NCBI GenBank assembly: GCA_026075535.2
Contig: AP026540.1
Coordinates: forward strand, 2,356,001-2,420,000
Direction of reading: 5' to 3'
DNA length: 64,000 nt
DNA from: Tricholoma matsutake
Taxonomy: Eukaryota > Basidiomycota > Agaricomycetes > Agaricales > Tricholomataceae
Part shown: positions 31,872-43,900 of the stretch, one piece after another
Layout: every line of letters begins with the position of its first letter
Numbering within the stretch: the first letter of the stretch is position 1
Notes under the pieces: model-generated
What the model was told of the DNA's origin: nothing
Databases searched by the model: none
What the model saw: only the letters and a program-made list of their open reading frames with translations
Made by a program: the position numbers and the translations under genes

Positions 31872-33039
31872 ATGTCTACTCAAGCTCAACAATCTCCCAT
31901 GAATCTGGAAGAACCCCGACCCACGACTCCCCTTGAGTACATAGGGGGCATCAACCAGCCTGAACCCTATGGGTTGGAAGATCGTGGTCTAGAGGATGGA
32001 CCTCCCGGCAGACCCGATGACCCTAGTGGTCCAGATGGCCCTGGGGGTGACCCCGATCCCAATGATCCTGATGATCAACCTCCCGCGGGGGAAAACCCTG
32101 ATCCAGGGGATAGGTTCATAGATGTTCTTTACAACCTCTCGGAGAGTATCCGCACCCTCCGACAAAATAACGCACCCAAGACCGAGAAGATCAAAGTTCG
32201 CGACCCCGACACCTTCGATGGCTCCAACCCAAAGAAACTTAGAGACTTCCTAGTCTCATGTAACCTTCATTTCCACGACCATCCGCACGTATTTTCTTCT
32301 GATGAGAAAAAGATCATATTTATCCTTTCTTATCTCAAGGGATCAGCTCTCAGCTGGTTTGAGCCCGATCTTAACGACCCGACCAATTCTGCACACTGGA
32401 TGTGGGATTATGAGGCTTTTCTCGCCGAACTAGAGAGTAACTTCGGCCCGCACGACCCACTCGGGGATGCGGAAAAAGCTCTTTCTGATTTAGCAATGAA
32501 GAAAAGTGGTCGCATCACAAAGTATAACATTGACTTTTGGGAATTAGCTTCTAGGGTCAACTGGAATGAGGCAGCCCTCCGTGACCACTATTTCTGTGGT
32601 CTTCCGCTCCGACTTCATATAGAAGTCCTTCAGGGTGGTAAACCCAACACCCTTGCAGGACTGTGACAATATCTACTGGATGCAGGAAGATGAAACCCGG
32701 TTTGAAACTAAGAATTCCGGGAACTCTTCTAACCCTGTCAAGAAGGACAACCCCAAAGGTTCCTCCCAGTCCACCAATCAATCCTTGTTGAGCTCCCCTC
32801 GGGGAAACTCCTCCAACCAGCAGCCCTCCACGACAAAGAACACTTCCAAGTCATCCATCTCTGACAAGTTGGGGAAGAACGGCAAACTTACTGCAGATGA
32901 ACAAGAACGTCGCATGCAGGAAAGGCTTTGCCTCTACTGCAGTGAAGAAGGGCACATAGCAGGAAACTGCCCGAAGTCTAAAGCTGCAAAGGCCCATGCA
33001 TCCACTGTAATTCCCAATTCTGCGGACTTGGAAAAATAG
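31872..33039 (+). pseudogene. Family C gag
   Basis: Begins MSTQAQQSPMNLEEPRP, followed by a Pro/Gly/Asp-rich linker (PSGPDGPGGDPDPNDPDD), then the retrotransposon gag domain (DPDTFDGSNPKKLRDFLV, YLKGSALSWFEPDL, GDAEKALSDLAMKKSGRI). TGA at 32664-32666 (GL-stop-QYLL) is a probable lost CGA, and a frame change follows near 32680. The C-terminal part in another frame has the canonical knuckle CLYCSEEGHIAGNC and ends at 33039. Confidence 0.88.
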
Positions 33040-33121
33040 TCCGCAACCCTCAGGATACAGCCATTGGGGCTGGGGTTGCATTGACCTTACCCACTTGGCT
33101 GCCTACGTCCATCTCAACGTG

Positions 33122-36100
33122 TCCGCTCTTTCTGACCCTGACTCCCTAATCATCCTCTTAACTATTCCTGACCTTTCCGCCCCTGTCTGAACCCTCATTG
33201 ATTCCAGTTCATCCCACTGCTTTCTTGACTCCTCTTTCGTGTTGAATAACCAACTCAGCATGGAATCCATTAACCCAATCAGTTTACGACTCTTTGATGG
33301 ATCTTGCAACTCCACCATAACTCAAGTCACCCAACTTCCGGTCACCTTTCCTACCGGTGAAATGTTCAATCTGTCATTTTATGTAACCTCGCTAGACTCT
33401 TCCTGTTCTGCAGTACTTGGTCATAACTGGCTGAAGCAATACAATCCGTTGATTGACTGGTCTTCAAGCCAAATCACTTTCCGCTCTGCTGATCATAGAG
33501 GTTCAGCACCCCAGACGTCTCCTTTGTCCCTGAACCTTCCGGTAGAAATCCTTGAATCCTCCGCATTTTCCAAACCCCCCATTCCTCCTAAGTTTACACC
33601 TCCCGACATCTCTTTCATCAACGCTGCCGCTTATGCGCATGCTAGCAAACTCCCTGGGGCAGTAGCCTTCCAGATGACCTTTGCTCCAGAAGGGTTATCC
33701 GCCTGCTCAACCCAATCCTCAATCCCGCCGGATTTATCCAACATTCCTGCCGAGTATCATGAATTCGCCAATGTCTTTAATAAGAATAAGGCAGACACCC
33801 TTCCTCCACATCATCCTTATGACCTCAAGATAGAGACGGAGGATAATGCTCCCCCTCCTCCGGGTCGCATGTACTCCCTCTCTCCCTCCGAATTAGAAGC
33901 CCTACAAGTCTTCATTGACAAAAATGTCCGCTCAGGCTTCATCCGTCCTTCTAAGTCTCTGCATGGAGCTCCTATACTTTTTGTCAAAAAGAAGGATGGT
34001 AGCCTCCGACTTTGTGTCGACTACCGAGGACTCAATCGTCTTACGAAGAAAGACCGCTATCCCCTTCCTCTCATTTCTGACCTCCTTGACTCTCCCCAAA
34101 AAGCCCGCTTGTTCACCAAGATAGACTTGCAGCATGCTTATCACCTAGTCTGCATCGCGGATGGTGACGAATGGAAAACTACTTTCTGCACCCGCTACGG
34201 ATCCTTCGAATGGTTGGTGGTTCCCTTTGGACTCACTAATGCACCCACAGCATTCCAGCGTTTTATGAACAACATCTTCAGCAACATGCTGGATGTTTGT
34301 GTCATCGTGTACCTCGACGACATCCTGATCTATTCAGATGACAAGTCCCAGCATGGGACTCACGTTAAAGAAGTCCTCCACCGTCTCCGGAAAAATGGAC
34401 TTTACACCTCCCCACAGAAATGTGAGTTCCACAAAGACATCGTTGAATATTTAGGTTTCATCCTTTCACCGGATGGACTTCAGATGTCCGAGGATAAAGT
34501 CAAAACCGTGCTCGACTGGCCCGAGCCTAGGAAAGTTAAGGATATCCAATCCTTCTTAGGCTTCTGCAATTTTTACCGCCATTTCATTAACAGTTATTCA
34601 GACATTGTCATTCCACTTACCTGCTTGACGCGGAAATCCGCACCTTGGGACTTCAACAAGAAGTGCCGCGACGCCTTTGAGAGGCTCAAACAAGAATTTA
34701 CTCATGCACCCGTCTTAACCCAATGGGTACCCGACTCACAAATGGTACTCGAAACGGACACTTCCGACTATGCCCTAGCTGCTATCCTTTTGGTTTACAC
34801 TGCGGATGGAGAAATCCATCCGGTCGCTTTTCATTCCCACTCCTTCAATCCCGCTGAACTAAATTACGACACACATGACAAGGAACTCTTGGCCATTTTC
34901 GAAGCCTTCAAACACTGGAGGCAGTACTTCGGGTTCCGCAAACCCGGTTGATGTGGTCACGGACCACAAAAATCTTGAGTACTTCAGCACTACCAAGTTG
35001 CTCACCCACCGCCAGGCCCATTGGTCTGAGTACCTTTCCCAGTTCAATCTCATCATCCGCTTCTGCCCCGGGAAACTAGGGGCCAAGCCAGATGCACTCA
35101 CTAGACGTTGGGACGTCTACCACAAAGGGGGAAATAGCAACTTTGCCTCTGTAAACCTGACCAACTTCCGACCTGTATTCACACAGGAACAACTCTCCTC
35201 TTCCCTCCGCGCCACTTATCTTGCCACACCCATCCTTCGACAAGCAGTAATCATGGACATTGAGAAACTCCACAACGACATCCGCACATCTCTTCCCCTT
35301 GACCCTACATCTTCCATTCATCTCCCGACACCTGTTGACACCAACTGGACCATAGATGAGGCAGGGCTTCTCCGCCACTTCGACCAGATTTATGTTCCAG
35401 ACATTGCGGATCTCTGCCTCAAAGTCCTCCAATACAAACATGATCATATCCTCTCTGGCCCCTTCGGACAAAACAAAACCCAGCAGCTTGTCCACCGGGA
35501 ATACGTCTGGCCAAACCTCTGCACCTTCGTCCAGGAATTCTGCAAATCCTGTATGACTTGCAAATGATCCAAATCGCCTTGACACAGGCCCTACGGGTTC
35601 CTAAAGCAACTTCCGGTTCTGGAATGACCCTGGAATTCCATCTCCATGGATTTCATTGAACAACTACCCGACTCTGCTGGTCACACTGCTATCCTAGTCA
35701 TCGTTGACCGCCTCACCAAACAGGGCATCTTCATTCCAACTGTCAACGAAATCACAGCCCAAGAACTAGCCAACCTGTTTGTCCTCCACATCTTCTCCAA
35801 GCATGGTGTTCCGTCGCACATCACTTGCAACCGGGGATCCGAGTTTGTCTCTCATTTTTTCCACTCTCTCAGAAAAGCACTCAACATGTGGATCCACTTC
35901 ACTTCCGGTTATCATCCGCAAGGTGATGGTCAGACAGAACGACTTAACCAGACCTTGGAACAGTACCTCCGGATCTTCTGCAACTATCAGCAGGACAACT
36001 GGTCTCACCTCTTGCCCTTGGGCGAATTTGCCTACAACAATGCTCCTTCCGCCTCTACAGGTGTATCACCTTTCTTTGCCAATAAAGGTTACCACCCAAA

Positions 36101-36830
36101 CATTTCTGTCTTTCCAGAGCGCAACTTAGCTTCACAGCGCGCCTGCGAATTTGTTGTCAACTTAGACGACCTTCACCAGGAACTTCGGAAACAACTTGCG
36201 GCCGCTCAAGAATGCTATCAAGGTCCTGCGGATAAACATCGGGCACCCGCACCTGACTTCGACATTGGTGATTTCGCTTATGTCACTGTGGAAAATATCT
36301 GCACCACCCATCCCTCCAAGAAACTCTCCAAAAAGAACCATGGTCCTTTGGAAATCATCGCCCGCCCTGGAACTCACTCAGTCACCCTGCAGCTCCTGGA
36401 TCACATGCGGGCTATTCACCCTGTTTTCCATGTCTCTCAACTAGAGATACACTCCCCAAACACAATTCCAAATCGAGTACAACCTCCACCTCCTCTGATC
36501 ACCATCAATGACAAGCTCAAATATGAGATCGCCGAAGTCCTCGACTCCAAAGTCGACAACCGATGTCGCTGCAAGATCCTCTACCTCGTCCGATGGGAAG
36601 GTTACCAGGGAACCGACGAAGAGACCCTCCCACATGACCTCCTCGCACTTGTGCTTAACATGCGTGCAGTTATCACACACACGTCCCTTCGCACCCATCT
36701 TGAAGCACAAAATCTTTTGATATTGGCACCTAAGCCACTTGTCAGTCTGAAAACATTGAAAGAAAACCAACACGCATCTTTTGCAGGGCAAGGTGGCCTG
36801 CACCCACACTGGACTCGCCGGTTCTTCTGA
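33122..36830 (+). pseudogene. Family C pol, nearly complete
   Basis: Protease: LIDSSSSHCFLDSSF, where DSG appears as DSS. RT: FIRPSKSLHGAPILFVKKKD, LCVDYRGLN and intact VYLDDILIYSDD. RNase H has TDTSDYALAAILL. Integrase has an HHCC-like region ending CKSCMTCK, core MDFIEQLPDSAGHTAI and YHPQGDGQTERLNQ. A chromodomain-like end follows (YEIAEVLDSK, YLVRWEGYQG). Lesions: TGA at 33188, 35565 and 35580 (all likely CGA) and one 1 nt shift near 34945. The last 60 or so codons after EGYQGTDEE do not match a chromodomain tail and overlap the antisense ORF. Confidence 0.92.
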
Positions 36831-37205
36831 CCCCACCTGCGCCCTTGACGTGGCAATCTTCTTCTTCTTTGGGGACTTGCTCCCCTCGGCCTCGTCCTCC
36901 AAACCCGCAGCCACAGCCACCCGCTTCTTCTCTGCGCGTTTTGCGGCTGAAGCCTCTTTTTTCCATGCCACTGCCTGGCGCACCTCCTCTGCCTTCGCAG
37001 CCTCCTCTGATGCCTTCTGCACCTCCTGCGCCTGATGTTCCTCCTCCCTTGCCGCCTCCTCCAATTCTCTCACCTCCTGCTCCATCTGTTCTTTCATCTC
37101 CCGCTCCCTCTGTTCATACTGAGCCTTCATCGCGGCCAATTTCAGTTGAGCAGAGCCTGCTGGGGGGGACATTTTGTGTAGGTGATGGAAGAAGGAAAAC
37201 AACAA
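36441..37205 (-). CDS. Antisense ORF: coiled coil plus Cys-rich cluster
   Basis: 254 codons open on the minus strand between pol and the 3' LTR of family C; MSPPAGSAQLKL at about 37172 is the likely start. A strongly charged coiled coil (REREMKEQMEQEVRELEEA, EEAAKAEEVRQAVAWKKEA) leads to a basic patch KSPKKKK and a Cys cluster (LPCKRC, RVCDNCTHVKHKCEE) resembling fungal zinc-cluster layouts. The last 60 or so residues only mirror pol and are probably not native. It may be a captured host gene or an antisense accessory gene, like the antisense ORFs known before the 3' LTR in some plant gypsy elements. Confidence 0.5.
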   Translation of the reverse strand: MLFSFFHHLHKMSPPAGSAQLKLAAMKAQYEQREREMKEQMEQEVRELEEAAREEEHQAQEVQKASEEAAKAEEVRQAVAWKKEASAAKRAEKKRVAVAAGLEDEAEGSKSPKKKKIATSRAQVGSEEPASPVWVQATLPCKRCVLVFFQCFQTDKWLRCQYQKILCFKMGAKGRVCDNCTHVKHKCEEVMWEGLFVGSLVTFPSDEVEDLAATSVVDFGVEDFGDLIFELVIDGDQRRWRLYSIWNCVWGVYL

Positions 37206-37304
37206 AATTTTTCAACCAATTGCCACATTTGGGAGTCAACCAACTTCCTCATTTGGACTCGAACCTTCACGTGCCTTGTAGGCTCGGCACTAAGGGGGAA
37301 ATAC

Positions 37305-38001
37305 TGTCATGATCCATTCCTCGCCCGCTCAGAACCCGCAACCTTCCAATCTTCTCTGCTGTTCCTAACTCAACTCCTACCGCCTTCATTCTGGCCCCCT
37401 TGCACTGCCCACACTGCTCTGCACCAGGCCACCATGTACAGCAACCACAGCTGCCTTCCAAGGCTGCTGTCTAGTTTTGCAAATTCGACTACGGATTCCT
37501 GTGCGGCCTCCACTAGGCAATTTATCTACGCAGTTGAGACACTGCCGCAGTTTCCGTTTCCGTTCTGCTCTTGTTCCGGACTCTAGTATTTAAACTTAGT
37601 TAGTTTCGCTTTGTATTCCTCAGTTCGTATATTGACATAGACTCGACTTTACCCTGTCAATCTAAAACCTCCTTCTACTCCAACTCCTGACCTCTAAGAG
37701 TCTGAACTCCATTCAACTCAACCTCTAGTTCCCCTCTGAAGTTCTAGTCTCATCTGAACTTAACCTAAGTCCCTCCGTACTCCTTCCCACATTTACCCGC
37801 ACTCTCCCGCTCCTATCTCTAAAACCTCTACCCGAAATTAGGACACCAGACGAGGTGAAGGGCACAGCTTCTTACAAGCTGAAGCCAAGTCCTTTTCGTT
37901 ACCCATCCACATAATCCGCTACGACCCGACAATCTTCTGCTCTCAAAGACCCGCCAGGTCCGACCGGATTCCGACGAGCCCTTTCGGATCAGTTCTTAAC
38001 A
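37305..38001 (+). repeat. Family C 3' LTR
   Basis: 697 bp, TGTCATGATCCATTCC to GTTCTTAACA. It carries the 178 bp missing from the 5' LTR and is the same length as the solo LTR at 30233, so the full form is about 697-699 bp. Confidence 0.95.
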
Positions 38002-38561
38002 CTACAAGTCACAGTGCTTATACTAAGATGGAGGTCCTTATCATCCAATTGGAAAGGTAGATGTGTATCAGGTAAGAATAGAAACAATAAGCCTCATGCC
38101 TAGTGAGGCATCCAATGTCATGGATCCAATGTCAAGGATCCAATGTCAAGGACATGCTGTGGCACAGCATGTCAATTGTGAGAGTCTGATGTAATGGACC
38201 TCATGTCAAGGGGCTGTCGTATCACAGCATGTGTGGGAGTGGGTTCAGGTGCAAGGAGTCGCTATGTGCCTTCCATGGGAAGGGGATTGAATGCATGTTG
38301 TCGGCATGCATCGTGTGTGTGTCTGGTGTCAAGGGCATGCCTCAGGCATGAGTCAGGGAGTGCCTCCCATCTGGAGGGGATCGTCGGGTGCATCGGGTCG
38401 GTTGGGTTCCATGAGTTACAAGAAAAATTGTAACATTACCCCCTCACTGTGATTCCTGAGAGTAGTGTTCAAGGGTCCAGTTCGGTCCAGTTTTTTGACC
38501 CCAAGGGGGGTCAACCATGGACTGGAACCAGTCCAAACCGACACCCAAAGTTGCAAGACTG

Positions 38562-38601
38562 CAACCAAACCAAATAGGACCAGTCCTATTTGGTTTGGTT
38601 G
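38562..38601. repeat. Perfect 19 bp hairpin
   Basis: CAACCAAACCAAATAGGAC, a 2 nt loop, then its exact complement, within the left subterminal region of copy C. Confidence 0.95.
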
Positions 38602-39292
38602 ACCCCAAAAGACCGGTTTTAACCGGTCTTCAGGCTATTTTTACGAGTCTAACTAAATTATAATATATAGTAGATAAAACTAATTATATTTACACCTGTG
38701 AGCAGTTCCTTGCAGCAGTGTTGCTAAAAGACTGAAAGAAAAAGAAAAAGGACAAGATAATAAAAAAATTGCCCCACCATCTCGCATTTGTATTGAGGGT
38801 GGGGGGTCGAGAGTGGGGTGTTGTACATCGTCCCTGTGTTGTCGTTTGTCGTCCTCACATTGTTGTCCCCACATTGTCATTAGTTGTTCCCGTGTTGTTG
38901 TTAGTTGTTCCCACATTGTTGTTAGTCATCCCCGCATTGTCGTCCCTGCATTGTCGTCTGTCGTCCCATCCCTGTCATTTGTCGTCTCCTCCCTGCCACA
39001 TGTTGCCACCTCCCCTGTTCTTGTTGTCGTCTGTTTTCTGCTCCCTGTCATTCATCAGCCCCTCCCTGTGTGCGTTGTTGTTCATCATCACCACCTCCAT
39101 TACCCCCTATGAGCAGTGGCTTGTAGGCAGGTTGGTGGTGCTGTGACATGGCGGCAGCCATCATCCCTGGCTGCCATTGCTGTTGCTGTCTGGAAGTGGC
39201 AGTACCCATTGCCACCCTGTGATCAGAGGCTCGCAGTGGTGACATAGGGCATGGGTAGTGTATGGCGAGGGCCCAGGTGTGTTGCATGGTGG

Positions 39293-39619
39293 CTAGGCGA
39301 CATCGTTAGCAAAAGAAATAAGATTAAACAAAAAAAAACATACTCAACAGCCCAAATGATGACTAGCGTCATTTGGGCTGTCTGCAGCAGACCCCCCTGA
39401 TTTGTCGTCCTTGTCATCCCTGCTATTCGTCGTTGGCAATTGTCGTCATCCAGGAAAGGGCCCGTTGCCACCCTGTGAGCAGAGGCTCGCAGCGGCAGCA
39501 CTGGGCTTGTGTGTGTCGTTTGGTGGGTGGGCAGCGTTGTTATCAAGATGCAAAAACCTAATAATGAAGAAAAACAAGTAGTTAGTAAAAGAAAGAAGAA
39601 GTGAACTTTAAGAACATAC
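39293..39619 (-). other. Exon-intron cassettes in copy C
   Basis: Predicted minus-strand introns 39619-39558 (62 nt, GTATGT...TACTAAC...TTATTAG) and 39343-39293 (51 nt, GTATGT...GCTAACG...CCTAG). The exon between them and the next exon share a repeated segment that can be read as LPLRASAHRVATG and SPLRASDHRVAMG. Exons end in a CATTTGGGC box that pairs with an upstream copy as a hairpin, as in copy B. Confidence 0.6.
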
Positions 39620-40179
39620 CCTAGGGGGCCCAAATGATGCTAGTTTGTCGTTTGGGCCTCCTGATTTATGTTCGTTGGTTTGTGTGGTCATGGTTGCAGA
39701 CCAGGGTGGTGACGCGGCGTTGTTGATGTTGTTGTTGTGGTCATTGTTTTTGCAAGCACAAACGTGACCACATGGTCTGTGCACAGCCACAGGGTATATA
39801 AGTACCCACTCAAATGACTCCTTTTATGCTGGCTTGTCCCACTCTATGTAAATATAACCTAAATAGTAATAGTAGTATTTATATTTTGGTCTTTTAGATA
39901 CTTATTTCTGTATTTGATACTGAACTTATGCTATATATCTAGTAGTATAAACATGGCTAAAAGACCAGTTAAGACCGGTCTTACATTGGTTTTTGTGAGT
40001 TTATGAAAGTGATCAACCGACAACTGAACCAATCCCAATATGGGGTGAACTGAGACCGATGGTTCAGTCTCTTGCGGTTAAGTTCGGTTACGGTTTTGGT
40101 CTTTTTCCAGTCTTATAGACTGGACCCTTGAACACTACCTGAGAGCATGGGTCTGTTTCTGTCATGCCATCATCTTGAG

Positions 40180-40869
40180 CTTGCTTCTTAAAATCCTTCC
40201 GTAGGGTTCTCCCATCATGTTTCCCATTGTGTCATCATCAAAATCATCATATCCTGAGTCAAAGAAGAGCCGCTGTCTGTGCTCGGCTTCTCTCTGTTCG
40301 ATCTCTTGATCTTTCCCAGGTTTCTCTGGGCAGTTCATCCTATAATGTCTGGGGCCTTGTTGTTTGCAATACCTGCAAATGTATCATTGGCAAATCAGGC
40401 TGAAGTGGCCTATTTGCTGGCAGATGAAGCATCTGGCATGTCTCATGTGTGGAGGGTACCAAGGTGGTTGGGTAGTCTTCGGTTCGGGTTTGGGGGTGGT
40501 CAGATCAATTATTTTGGGTGCCCTAGGCACAATCTTTGGGTTCTTCATAGAATGGGAGGAGTCTCCAGAGGGAGCTCATCATTTGTCTCTGTCATTCTGC
40601 TCGCTGAATGGTGAGAGCGAGGTCGGTGGCCATCTGTGTCGATCTAAGGGGGTGTGAGGTCTCTCCTCAGCTATTCTCAGTCTGTCTGACCACAGTGCAA
40701 TCATCTCCTGGATTGTCTGTTTGATCCCCAGGGCATCTGCATTGTTCATCGCTTCTTCTAGATTTTGTTCCATCTGTTCGATTGTGCTCGTGTAGTAGAA
40801 GCACATCCTGGCAAGATGGTATTTTGGTGGGTTGTGGGCGAGGTGAACATGAAGGGCATCAGCATTCAA
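40180..40869 (-). pseudogene. Family A ORF3 (zinc-knuckle), minus copy
   Basis: MNADALHVHLAHNPPK at 40869 opens the same protein as 19561-20241: helical acidic part, EERPHTPLDRHRWPP, two TGA codons after NDRDK, then CFICQQIGHFSLIC and a second knuckle. The downstream membrane ORF of the plus copy is absent here. The conservation of both knuckles in two diverged copies suggests it was once selected. Confidence 0.72.
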
Positions 40870-40959
40870 TCAGTTTCATAGGTATTCTTGGGTGAATTGC
40901 CATTCAGCAGGCATCTTTTTGGGAGTGTCATAGTGGGAAAGGGGGGTTCTGGGATTTTG

Positions 40960-43900
40960 TCAGAGGTGGTACCTCTTCTTATATGCTGTCAGGATCTTGG
41001 GGGCATTCTTCAAGTTTGATTCGGGTTCCCATGTGTTTTCAGATGTCGGGTAGTCAACCCATTTCATGAGGTAACGGCGTGTCTTGCCATGCTTCTTGTG
41101 TGCGATGATCACTTCCACCTCGTATTCGTTTTCTCCTTCCACGAGGTCGGGTGGTGGAGTCAGGAAGTTTTGCCCATGGTGTCATTCTCATGGTATTGTG
41201 TGAGTAAAGCCGCATGGAAGACAGGGTGGATCTTCCATCTCAGTGGCAGTTTCAGTCAGCATGTCATTCTCGACAAGGCATCTTTGATCATGAAGGGCCC
41301 TTCTCATTTTGGTGCCAATTTTCTCATTGGGTAGCCAATGTTCAGGTTCTTGGAGTCAAGCCATACTTGCTCTCCAACCTTGAATGGTTGTATCACCCTT
41401 TCATTTGGGTGGCCATAGTCTGTCTGGCCAGTTTGTGTGTAGCAAGAGCTTCTCTTCTCACAGAGAGAAGTTCTTGGATTCTCTGTTCAGCAGCTGGCAC
41501 GTTTGTCTTTTCATAAGGGGTGGGGATAGTGCATGGTTGGTATCCCATCATCAAGTAAAATGGCAAATGCTTTACTGCGGAGTGCATCTTCTGGTTATGT
41601 GCAAATTCTGCTGTTGGGAGATAATGCTCCCAATCTTCTGGTTTGTTCGAACAGAACATGTGGAGGTAAACCTCTAGCTCTTGGTTTACTCACTCTGTTT
41701 CTCCGTCAGTCTGGGAGTGATAGGCAGTGCTCATTGATAACTTGATTCCAAGCAGTCATCTGAGTTCTCAGAAGAGTTTGGATGCAAATTGAGGGTCTCT
41801 GTATGAGATGATTCTTCCGGGGAGTCCAAATCTTGTGTATACATGGTGCAGGTAAAGGTCTGCAGTGCCAAGTGCGTCAATTGTCTTCATGCAAGGGATA
41901 AAAATTACACCCTTCATAAGACCATGGTCTACCACGACCATGATTAAGTCAAATCTGTTTATTATGGGCAGGTCTGTAATGAAATCTGTTGTTACCAGCT
42001 CGAATGGTCTGCTGGCATCAGATGATATCAGTGTCGGTGGTGGGGTTGTCAGGTGTGTGTTGATCTTCATTTGCTGGCACTTTGTCCAGCCTTCAACATA
42101 CTTCTTTATTAAGTTGGCCATTCCTGCCCACCAGTAGTCTTGTTGGATCAGTTCAATCATTTGCCATTGTCCAGGGTGCCCTGTTGTGATGCTATCATGG
42201 TATTTCCATATGATTGCTCGGTGGAGGGTTTCATCCTGTGGCATGTAGCATCTGTCTTTGAAAAAGAGCAGACCATCTTCAAATTTCCAGTCCTCCAATG
42301 CAGACTTGATTGGGGGAGTTCCATTGTTTTTCAGGGCTCATAAAGCATCATTTATGAGGTTGTCCTTCATTATTGCTGAGACCAGGGCTCCCTGGAGTTC
42401 AGTGTTGATCATTTTCACAAATAATTTGTCTGCAAGGATGGTCTTGTCCTTGTTATCTGTGTCTTCTTTGGCTATGTGATCTGCCCTCCTTGATAGGGCA
42501 TCCGACTGTACCATCTGTGATCCCAGTACGTGTTGCAGCTTCAGGTCGAATTGTGACAGGTAGATGCTCCATCTAGCCTGTTGTTGGTTTAGTTTCTGTG
42601 CCTGATGGAAATACGTCAGGTTCTTATGATTGGATAGTACCATCACAGGGAATGGTGTCCCCTGTAGGTAGTGTCTCCATGTTTCCAGCACTCAGATTAC
42701 TCCCAGCAGTTCCCTGTCATTTATCTCATAATTTCTTTCTGCTTCATTGAAAGAATGTGAGATGTAACCGCATGGGTGCCAGTCTCCATTGGCATCCTGT
42801 TCTCTCAGTACTGTGCCTGTCACAAATTTTGAGGCATCAGATTCCACCACAAACAGTTTTGTTGCATCTGGCATCAGCAGTACTGGAGCTTCATTGAACT
42901 TCCTCTTTAGTGCATCAAACAACTGCTGGCAGTCATTCATCCATTCAAATTTCTGATTCTTCTTTGTCAAATCATTTAGCGGTCTGGCCAGATCCGTGAA
43001 GTGTCCAATGAATCTTCAATAGAAGTTTCCGAATCCTAGGAAGGATCTTACATCCTTCACTGTCCTTGGCATGGGCCAGTCCTTGATCCCAGCCAGTTTT
43101 GTGTTGTCCATTGCAAGTTTGTTGGGCCTGATGATCATGCCCAAGAAGTCGACTTCTTGCACATTGAACTTGCATTTCTGTATTTTCAGGTAGAGGTCAC
43201 ATTGTTGTAGTCATTCAAGGACCCTTTCAGTCCTTATTCGGTGTTCTTTTTCCATCCTTGAGAAGATCAGGATGTCATCCATGTAGATAACAAGCCATCC
43301 TTCATCTATCATATCTTGGAAGAGATCATTCATCATGGCCTGGAATGTTGCTGGTGAGTTGCACAGCCCAAAGAACATCACCATTGGCTCAAATAGCCCT
43401 CAGTTAGTCTTGAACGCTGCCTTCCACTCGTCTCCTTCCTTTATCTGTACATTATGATATCCCCATCAAATATCAAGCTTCATGAAAAATCTCACTCCCT
43501 TTAGCTTGTCCAAGAGGTCTCTGATCAGTGGCAGGGGGTAGTTGTTCTGGATCATTCCTTTGTTCAGATAGCAATAGTCTTGGCAAGGTCATAGAGCGTC
43601 AGAGACCTTCTTCAACATGAAGAAGAATGGGGATGCCATGGGTGATTTTGATGGTCGGATGTATCCTTTTTCCAGGCCCCCATCTAGAAACTCATTGAGT
43701 TTCTCTTGTTCTTTCAGTGTTAGTGGGTAGACTTTGCAATCTTTTGGTACAAAGCCTTCCTTCAAGTCAATCGCATGATCCATGTGCTTTTCGAGAGTAG
43801 GTATCATGGGGAGTCTTTGCTTCTTGTGAGCCTGGAGATCGTGTTCGTTTTCCATGTGTACGTATGGGTCGGTCCTCAGTGTTCCTTGGTCAGGGGTGGT

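Larger units (their letters stand above)
31124..38001 (+). mobile_element. Ty3/gypsy family C, full-length chromovirus
   Basis: 6,878 bp with LTRs at 31124-31642 and 37305-38001. TSD CTACG (31119-31123) and CTACA (38002-38006) differ by one CpG transition. It encodes gag with a CCHC knuckle and a pol with PR, RT, RNase H, integrase and a chromodomain-like end, plus an antisense ORF before the 3' LTR. The polypurine tract is AAGGGGGAAATAC. It is the least decayed retroelement here. Confidence 0.95.
38463..40137 (-). mobile_element. hAT-like non-autonomous element carrying spliced-cassette cargo (copy C)
   Basis: A perfect 8 bp TSD CCTGAGAG flanks it (38455-38462 and 40138-40145). The ends TAGTGTTCAAGGGTCCAGT are perfect inverted repeats, and subterminal GGTCCAGTTC/AACCGGTC repeats follow. 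The minus-strand interior has a TATA box (TTATATACC, 39801-39793), a first exon opening near 39790 (MAVHRPCGHVCACKNN), two introns and repeated exons related to copy B. No transposase is present. It lies just inside the 3' end of the minus gypsy A copy. Confidence 0.9.
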
